Shown here: positions 59,041 to 64,000 of the stretch, piece by piece
How the letters are laid out: the number at the start of each line of letters is the position of its first letter
How positions within the stretch are numbered: position 1 is the stretch's first letter
Notes under the pieces: model-generated
Seen by the model: only the letters and a program-made list of their open reading frames with translations
What the model was told of the DNA's origin: nothing
Database searches by the model: none
Program-made: the position numbers and the translations under genes
Assembly: GCF_028656935.1 (NCBI RefSeq)
Contig: NZ_JAMDGZ010000035.1
Coordinates: forward strand, 124,001 to 188,000
DNA from: Pseudomonas rubra
GTDB lineage: Bacteria; Pseudomonadota; Gammaproteobacteria; Pseudomonadales; Pseudomonadaceae
Reading direction: 5' to 3'
Length of the DNA: 64,000 nucleotides

Positions 59041-60111
59041 ATGTTCAATGCAATCGGACGTGTGTGTTGCCTGGCGCTGCTGCCCTTGGCCGGGCTTGTC
59101 GAGGCTGGGCAGGGCAGTGAGCTGGCCAGGGCTCAGGGCATTGCGTACCCGGCGGTGATCGCCCATCGCGGTGCTTCTCATGATGCACCGGAGTCCACGG
59201 CACCGGCCTATCGGCTGGCGCGTGAGTTGGGTGCCGACTACCTCGAGTTGGACCTGCAGCGCTCGCGCGATGGCGTGCTGGTCGCGGTGCACGATGACAA
59301 TCTATTGCGCACCAGTGATGTTGCCGAGCGCTTTCCCGAACGCCAGGGCAGCCCGGTCAGCGCCTTCACCCTGGCCGAGCTCAAATCGCTGGATGTCGGC
59401 AGCTGGTTCAACAAGGCCTACCCCGAGCGCGCCCGGGCAAGCTTCAAGGGCCTGAAGATCCAGACCCTCGATGAAGTCATGGCCATCGCCATGGCCAACC
59501 CGCAACGTCAGCCCGGCTTGTACATCGAAACCAAGGTGCCAGGCCTGTTTCCCGGCATCGAGGCTGACCTGAACAAAGCCCTGCAAGCGGGTGGTTGGCT
59601 CGACCGGCCGGGCAGGGTGGTGCTGCAGAGTTTCGACCGCAACAGCCTGGCACTGCTGCACCAGCACATGCCACAGGTGCCCAAGGTGCTGTTACTGTGG
59701 ATCGGCAAGGGCAGCATCGAGCCAGTTTCCCAGAAGACCTTCGCCGAGTCGGGTGAAACTGACAAGGCCGCGTTTTATGCCCGTCAGCAACCCAAGGGCA
59801 AGGCCGAGTTCGAGCGCTGGCTGGATTACGCCAAGGCGGATGGCGCCATTGGCACCGGGCCGTCGGCGGCGCTGGCCGGGGGCGGCGCCCAGAGTTACGC
59901 CGATCTGGCGCAACCGTGGATGAACCAGTTGACGCACGACAAGGGCCTACTGGTGCATGTGTACACCGTTGATGAAACGGTGGATTTTCGTCGGGTGCTG
60001 GCTGCCGGCGTGGACGGCATCTTCACCAACCGCAGCGGCCCATTGTTGCGCCACCTGGGCCGGCCCAGTGCCCGTAGCGAGGCACAGATCCTGCGCGCCG
60101 AAGGTTACTGA
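59041..60111 (+). CDS. glpQ: Periplasmic glycerophosphodiester phosphodiesterase
   Basis: 356 residues from the ATG at 59041 with AGGAGGG upstream; a frame starting at 58984 lacks this. The signal peptide ends near VEAGQG. GDPD TIM barrel: VIAHRGASHDAPESTAPAYR (first catalytic His), YLELDLQRSRDGVLVAVHDDNLLRTS (metal Glu/Asp and second His) and VYTVDETVDFRRVLAAGVDGIFTNRSG at the end. It hydrolyses glycerophosphodiesters to glycerol-3-phosphate and alcohol, supplying carbon and phosphate. It is divergent from the DUF4917 gene across about 110 bases. Confidence 0.92.
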   Translation: MFNAIGRVCCLALLPLAGLVEAGQGSELARAQGIAYPAVIAHRGASHDAPESTAPAYRLARELGADYLELDLQRSRDGVLVAVHDDNLLRTSDVAERFPERQGSPVSAFTLAELKSLDVGSWFNKAYPERARASFKGLKIQTLDEVMAIAMANPQRQPGLYIETKVPGLFPGIEADLNKALQAGGWLDRPGRVVLQSFDRNSLALLHQHMPQVPKVLLLWIGKGSIEPVSQKTFAESGETDKAAFYARQQPKGKAEFERWLDYAKADGAIGTGPSAALAGGGAQSYADLAQPWMNQLTHDKGLLVHVYTVDETVDFRRVLAAGVDGIFTNRSGPLLRHLGRPSARSEAQILRAEGY

Positions 60112-60180
60112 CAGGCTGGCTGGCGCCGTGCGGCTGCCGTAGACTTCGCGCCTTGCACTGACTTTCAGGACACTGCCTCG

Positions 60181-60819
60181 ATGACCTTTTCGCTGCTGCT
60201 CGCCGTACTGGCTTCCGGATTCATCTACGGTATTACTCCGGGGCCGGGTGTGCTGGCGGTGCTGGGCATTGGTGCCACCCGTGGGCGCCGCGCCGGTGCG
60301 GGGTTTCTGTGCGGGCACTTGCTCGGTGACGTGCTGTGGTGCAGTACTGCGCTGGTGGCGATCGTCGGTGCCCGGCAAATCGGCAGTTCGGTGTTCGATA
60401 TCCTGGGTGTGATCAGTGGCCTATATCTGTTCTGGCTGGGCATGCGCGCGTTGCGCAGTCGCCCGGGCAACGGCGAGGGTGACCAGGGGCCGGTGCGCAA
60501 ACCGTTCTGGCACGGCGTGGTGTTCGGCCTGACCAACCCCAAGGCCTACCCGGTAGCGGTGGCCACGTTCACCGCCTTGCTCTCCAGCCGCGCCGAAGCG
60601 CTGGACTGGTCAATGTTGCCGGCGCTGATCGCGCTGAGTTTTGTCGGCGGCTTGTTGGCTTACGTGATTCTGATTGGCGTGGTCGGCGCCCGCCACGTGC
60701 ACACCCTGTATACCCGTTATGAACTGTGGATCACTCGCGCGTGCGGCGTAATGTTCATCGGCTTCGCCGTCAACGCCCTGGCGCATGCCTTGCCAGGCCT
60801 GTTGCCACGTAACGGCTGA
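60181..60819 (+). CDS. LysE-family amino-acid exporter
   Basis: 212 residues with six predicted helices. The LysE/RhtB signature is near the N-terminus: IYGITPGPGVLAVLGIGATRGRRAGAGFLCGHLLGD. VSGLYLFWLGMRALRSRPG and FWHGVVFGLTNPKAYPVAVATFTALL follow the family pattern. The substrate is unknown. The start ATG follows TCAGGACA. It lies 69 bases after glpQ and ends before the second ECF sigma gene. Confidence 0.85.
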   Translation: MTFSLLLAVLASGFIYGITPGPGVLAVLGIGATRGRRAGAGFLCGHLLGDVLWCSTALVAIVGARQIGSSVFDILGVISGLYLFWLGMRALRSRPGNGEGDQGPVRKPFWHGVVFGLTNPKAYPVAVATFTALLSSRAEALDWSMLPALIALSFVGGLLAYVILIGVVGARHVHTLYTRYELWITRACGVMFIGFAVNALAHALPGLLPRNG

Positions 60820-60847
60820 GGGCTGGCAGAAGGCTACACCGATATGT

Positions 60848-60866
60848 GAGAATGATATGAATTCCT
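60848..60866. promoter_or_regulatory. Putative Fur box before the second ECF sigma gene
   Basis: GAGAATGATATGAATTCCT matches the Fur consensus at 12 of 19 positions, with GAATGATAT almost perfect in the first half. It overlaps an in-frame ATG at 60857, which argues that translation starts at 60896. Confidence 0.6.
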
Positions 60867-60895
60867 ATTCATGCCTTCTTGCCCGCCGGACCTTC

Positions 60896-61435
60896 ATGAC
60901 TTCGCTCACCACGCCCTGGACCGCCGCTGCCCCGGCCTTGCAGGCGGTCGTCCACGATCTGCTGGCCAACTACAGCGACTTGCGCCGTTACCTCTGTGGG
61001 CGCCTGCGCAATCCGGATGATGCGGCCGACATTGCCCAGTCGAGTTTTGCCCAGGCCTATGCCCACGCCTTGAATGCACCGGTGGCCAACGCCCGGGCCT
61101 TGCTGTTCCAGGCCGCGCGCAACCTGTGTATCGATCAGTACCGGCGGCGCAACAATGAGCTGGCGGCGCTCGAAGACTGGCTGGCCCGCGCCGATGTGCT
61201 GAGCCCCAGCGTTGAAGAGATCATCATCGCCCGCGAGCAGTTGCAGCAACTGATCGAGCGTATCGAACGCATGCCGCGCCTGCGCCGTGAGGTGTTCGTG
61301 CGGGTGCGCCTGCATGGCCAGCCCCATCGCCAGGTGTGTGCCGAGCTTGAGCTGTCGGCCAAGGCCGTGGAGTTGCACATTGCCCGTGCGGTGTTCGATT
61401 TGTCCGAGCTGAGCCTGGCGGCGCGACATGTCTGA
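60896..61435 (+). CDS. ECF sigma factor of the iron-starvation type
   Basis: 179 residues from the ATG at 60896. The ATG at 60857 sits in the Fur box and would add 13 residues. Sigma region 2 (about 25-90; LRRYLCGRLRNPDDAADIAQSSFAQAYAHAL, LFQAARNLCIDQYRRR) and region 4 (about 120-170; MPRLRREVFVRVRLHGQPHRQVCAELELSAKAVELHIARAV). It heads a sigma-FecR-TonB receptor operon and overlaps fecR by eight bases. Confidence 0.86.
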   Translation: MTSLTTPWTAAAPALQAVVHDLLANYSDLRRYLCGRLRNPDDAADIAQSSFAQAYAHALNAPVANARALLFQAARNLCIDQYRRRNNELAALEDWLARADVLSPSVEEIIIAREQLQQLIERIERMPRLRREVFVRVRLHGQPHRQVCAELELSAKAVELHIARAVFDLSELSLAARHV

Positions 61436-62396
61436 ACCGTTGCCGGTTTCCCCACGCAAGGTGCAGCAGGCCTTGAGCTACCTGGCGGCGCTGAACAGTG
61501 ACGACCCCAAACGGGTCCAGCAGGTGCGCGGGCAACTGGAGCGTTGGCGCGGTAAAAGCCACGAGCACGAACAGGCCTGGCAGGAGGCCGAACAACGCTG
61601 GCAACTGGTGCACCGGCTGACCCCGCAACTGCGTACGGCAGTGGCGCCGGAGCCGGTCAATGTCAGCCGGCGGCGCCTGCTGCGCCAGGGCGGCGGCTTG
61701 CTGATGGCGGTCGCCGGGGCCAGTTGGCTGGGCTGGCTGTGGCGGCGTACAGCGCAGTTCGATCGCCTGCTGCAAACCGTGCATGCCGAACCGCCGCGCA
61801 GCGAAAGGTTGCCCGATGGCAGCCAGTTGCTGCTGGCTGCCGAAACCAGCCTGCGCATCCAGTACAGCAATGGCCTGCGCCAGGTGCGCCTGCTGCACGG
61901 CAATGTCTATTTCGATGTGGCGCGCGAGCGTTTGCGGCCGTTTCTGATCACTACCCGGTTGGGTGAAGTGCAGGTGCTGGGCACAGCCTTCAGCGTCAGC
62001 GATCGCGGTGGCGAGATCCAAGTGGCGGTGGCCCGCGGGCGGGTCGAGGTGCGCGGTTTGCACGAAGGTTTGCAAGTGCTGCAGGCCGGCGAGCGTATCA
62101 GCCTTGATGGCCAGGGCCGCTTGCTGGCGCTCAGGGCCGATCCCCATGCCGTGGCGAGTATCGCGCATTGGCAGCGTGGCTGGTGGTCGTTCACCGATGC
62201 GCCGCTGGCCGAGGTGATCGCCGAGGTCAACGCCTATGCCCTGCAACCGGTGACCCTGGCCGCTGACGCCGCGCACTTGCACCTGACCGGCAGCTTCCCC
62301 AGCGACCAGCCGGAAATGCTCCTGCACACGCTACCGAAAATCCTCCCGGTGAGCCTGGTTCAGCAGGGGCAGCAGCGCACTTTGCAATTGCGTTGA
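61428..62396 (+). CDS. FecR-family anti-sigma regulator with twin-arginine motif
   Basis: 322 residues. The N-terminal cytoplasmic domain (about 10-70; QQALSYLAALNSDDPKRVQQVRGQLERW, EHEQAWQEAEQRW) is followed by SRRRLLRQGG (80-89) and one hydrophobic helix (about 90-106). The arginines make a Tat-like signal, as reported for FecR-type regulators. The periplasmic FecR domain (about 115-225; LPDGSQLLLAAETSLRIQY, VLGTAFSVSDRGGEIQVAVARGRVEV) and an STN-like C-terminus follow. It overlaps the sigma gene and precedes the receptor gene. Confidence 0.87.
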   Translation: MSEPLPVSPRKVQQALSYLAALNSDDPKRVQQVRGQLERWRGKSHEHEQAWQEAEQRWQLVHRLTPQLRTAVAPEPVNVSRRRLLRQGGGLLMAVAGASWLGWLWRRTAQFDRLLQTVHAEPPRSERLPDGSQLLLAAETSLRIQYSNGLRQVRLLHGNVYFDVARERLRPFLITTRLGEVQVLGTAFSVSDRGGEIQVAVARGRVEVRGLHEGLQVLQAGERISLDGQGRLLALRADPHAVASIAHWQRGWWSFTDAPLAEVIAEVNAYALQPVTLAADAAHLHLTGSFPSDQPEMLLHTLPKILPVSLVQQGQQRTLQLR

Positions 62397-62465
62397 AAAA
62401 GTTTTGAGGGGTAACGGCGAAGTGGCCCGTCTTCATCGCTGAACCCACCTCTGCAAGGACAGATC

Positions 62466-64000
62466 ATGTCGCTTCTCCATGCCCGCCCGGCACACCCTGT
62501 GGCTTTCCCCGGTACCCTGCGCCGGCTGGCGTTGGCCTGTGCCCTGGGCAGTGCCAGCCTGTTGCCGTTGAGCGCAGCCAATGCTGCCGCCCTGGCCGCC
62601 GGTGCGCCTGCCCTGAGCCTGAATCTGCCGAGCCAGTCCCTGGAAGCCGCGGTGCATGCCCTGGCGCGCGAAGCCGGGGTGCCCATCGCCGCCGACAGCC
62701 AGTTGCTGGCGGGGCGCAGCGCCCCGGCATTGCAAGGCCGCTTCACCTTGCAGCAGGCCTTGCAGCATTTGCTGGCCAACAGCGGCCTGGTGGCCAGTGA
62801 AGAGAACGGTGTGATCATCCTGCGCAGCCTGAACAGCGATGGCGCCTTGACCCTTGGCGAGCTGAACATCAACGCCAACAGCAACCCGGGCGGCATCCCC
62901 GAGGCCTACAGCGGTGGCCAGGTCGCCCGTGGTGCGCGACTGGGCATGCTGGGCAATCGCGATCTGATGGAGACGCCGTTCAACGTCACCTCCTATACCA
63001 CCCAGCACATGGAAAACCAGCAAAGCGGCACGGTTGGCGCGGTATTGCGTAACGATCCGTCGATCCGCTTCAGCACCGGCGAAGGCCACGCCTACGAAAA
63101 CTTCATGATCCGTGGCTACTCCCTCGACTCTACCGAACTTGCACTGAACGGCCTTTACGGCCTGGCGCCAGACGGCCATGTGCCGACCGAGTTTCTGGAG
63201 CGGGTTGAAGTGCTCAAAGGCCCCGGTGCCTTGCTCAACGGCATGGCGCCCAACGGTGGCGTCGGCGGGGTGATCAACCTGGTGCCCAAGCGCGCCGGCG
63301 AAGCACCGCTGACCCGCCTGACCAGCAGCTATGTGTCCGATGGTTATGTCGCCGAACACATCGACCTGGGCCGTCGCCTGGGCGACGAGCAACGTCTGGG
63401 CATCCGCTTCAACGGCGTCTACGGCAGCGGCGAAACCGGCGTCGACCAGCAGTCCAAGGACCGGACCCTGGCGTCCTTGGGTATGGACTATCGCGGTGAT
63501 GGCTGGAAGCTTGAACTCGACGCCTACGAGAGCCACGAAAAACTCGAAAACGGCAGCCCGATGATGGCCGGCTTCAGCAAATTGGGCCATGTCACCAAGG
63601 CGCCGAAACCGGACACCAACATCCTCGATGGCATCTCGGCCAAGCAGATCAGCAAGGCCGTGGTAGTGCGCGGCGAATATGCGCTCAACGACGATTGGAG
63701 CACCTACGCCAGCGTCGTTAGCGCCCGCACCCGCTACAAGGGTTTCCTCAATGGCACCCGGGTGATCGTCACCGGCGCCAACGGTGATGCCAGCGGCGAG
63801 ACCTACAACCAGGCCGGCTACACCCATAGCTTGTCCAGCGAAGCGGGGGTGCGCGGCAACTTCGTCACCGGCCCGGTCAACCATCAACTGGTGTTGAGCA
63901 CCACCTTGCTGCACCAGGACATCGGCCGCGCCGCCACCGTGACCAGCAAGAAGTACATGACCAACATCTACCACCCGGGCAAGCCGATCATTGCCGGTGA
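62466..64000 (+). CDS. TonB-dependent siderophore receptor with STN domain, 5' part (runs off the window)
   Basis: ATG at 62466; 511 codons are visible without a stop. The signal peptide is about 1-42, ending in SAANAAA. The STN domain (about 50-125; LNLPSQSLEAAVHALAREAG, GRFTLQQALQHLLANSGL) shows that it signals to the FecR protein just upstream. The plug has VLRNDPSIRFSTGEGHAYENFMIRGYSLD and VEVLKGPGALLNGMAPNGGVGGVINLVPKRAG, typical of ferric-siderophore receptors (FoxA/FiuA/FpvA type). The siderophore is unknown. A long opposite-strand open frame here is a shadow. Confidence 0.88.
   Translation, partial: MSLLHARPAHPVAFPGTLRRLALACALGSASLLPLSAANAAALAAGAPALSLNLPSQSLEAAVHALAREAGVPIAADSQLLAGRSAPALQGRFTLQQALQHLLANSGLVASEENGVIILRSLNSDGALTLGELNINANSNPGGIPEAYSGGQVARGARLGMLGNRDLMETPFNVTSYTTQHMENQQSGTVGAVLRNDPSIRFSTGEGHAYENFMIRGYSLDSTELALNGLYGLAPDGHVPTEFLERVEVLKGPGALLNGMAPNGGVGGVINLVPKRAGEAPLTRLTSSYVSDGYVAEHIDLGRRLGDEQRLGIRFNGVYGSGETGVDQQSKDRTLASLGMDYRGDGWKLELDAYESHEKLENGSPMMAGFSKLGHVTKAPKPDTNILDGISAKQISKAVVVRGEYALNDDWSTYASVVSARTRYKGFLNGTRVIVTGANGDASGETYNQAGYTHSLSSEAGVRGNFVTGPVNHQLVLSTTLLHQDIGRAATVTSKKYMTNIYHPGKPIIAG

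Noticed and set aside
62433..63974. 513-residue open frame on the minus strand at the right edge
   Set aside because: The plus strand carries a TonB receptor with signal peptide, STN and plug domains in frame with the fecR operon, so the minus-strand frame is a shadow.

Overview
The window is high-GC, tightly packed chromosomal DNA from a Pseudomonas of the fluorescens/putida type. Evidence for this is the pca and pob genes for 4-hydroxybenzoate, a ttgABC-ttgR efflux locus whose operator closely resembles the P. putida one as I remember it, an ats/sft sulfate-ester cluster of P. putida type, and scattered REP-like palindromes of Pseudomonas type. I see no rRNA, tRNA, CRISPR array, prophage or insertion sequence. 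The DNA reads as core and regional metabolism, not as a mobile island.

Layout. 1-3.0 kb: the end of a HerA-like ATPase gene, a Pit phosphate transporter and a small conserved protein. 3.4-13.2 kb: the beta-ketoadipate branch, pcaR, pcaK, then pcaI-pcaJ-pcaF-pcaT-pcaB-pcaD-pcaC. Three operators of identical geometry (9-bp half-sites, 10-bp spacer) lie before pcaR, pcaK and pcaI. 13.2-14.5 kb: a DUF962/Mpo1-like membrane protein divergent from a Crp/Fnr regulator around a 20-bp palindrome. 14.5-23.1 kb: sulfate-ester scavenging, with an arylsulfatase gene broken by one frameshift, the ABC transporter AtsC/AtsB/AtsR, the regulator SftR, the alkylsulfatase AtsK and an OprD-type porin. 23.3-30 kb: TtgABC efflux and TtgR. 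30-32.3 kb: pobA and its AraC-type activator, which feed protocatechuate into the pca pathway.

32.3-41.5 kb is a patchwork: a tiny membrane protein, two LysR regulators, a secreted metallo-beta-lactamase-fold protein, an NAD(P)-binding protein, a coupled ThDP-decarboxylase/aldehyde-dehydrogenase pair (probably 2-keto-arginine to 4-guanidinobutyrate), an AraC regulator and small enzymes. 41.6 kb carries a small secreted protein built from AEDGFDRT repeats. 42.1-46.7 kb: an MHS-family dicarboxylate transporter with a strong sigma-54 promoter next to a MifS/MifR-like two-component system. 46.8-52.6 kb: periplasmic beta-glucosidase BglX, a LemA/TPM-domain operon and a methyltransferase. 52.7-64 kb: an EamA exporter, then two iron-type cell-surface signalling units (ECF sigma, FecR, TonB receptor) in opposite orientations. 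These flank a DUF4917 protein with SIR2-like motifs, a periplasmic glycerophosphodiesterase and a LysE exporter. The second TonB receptor runs off the right edge.

How the parts fit. PobA makes protocatechuate from 4-hydroxybenzoate imported by PcaK. PcaB, PcaC and PcaD take its ring-cleavage product (pcaGH is not in the window) to beta-ketoadipate, and PcaI/J and PcaF finish it to succinyl-CoA and acetyl-CoA. AANAANAA motifs at the pobA, pcaK and dicarboxylate-transporter starts suggest Hfq/Crc catabolite repression. The most distinctive observations are the sulfur-free composition of AtsR and AtsK, the repeat peptide at 41.6 kb, a candidate small RNA divergent from pcaR, and the SIR2-like DUF4917 protein.
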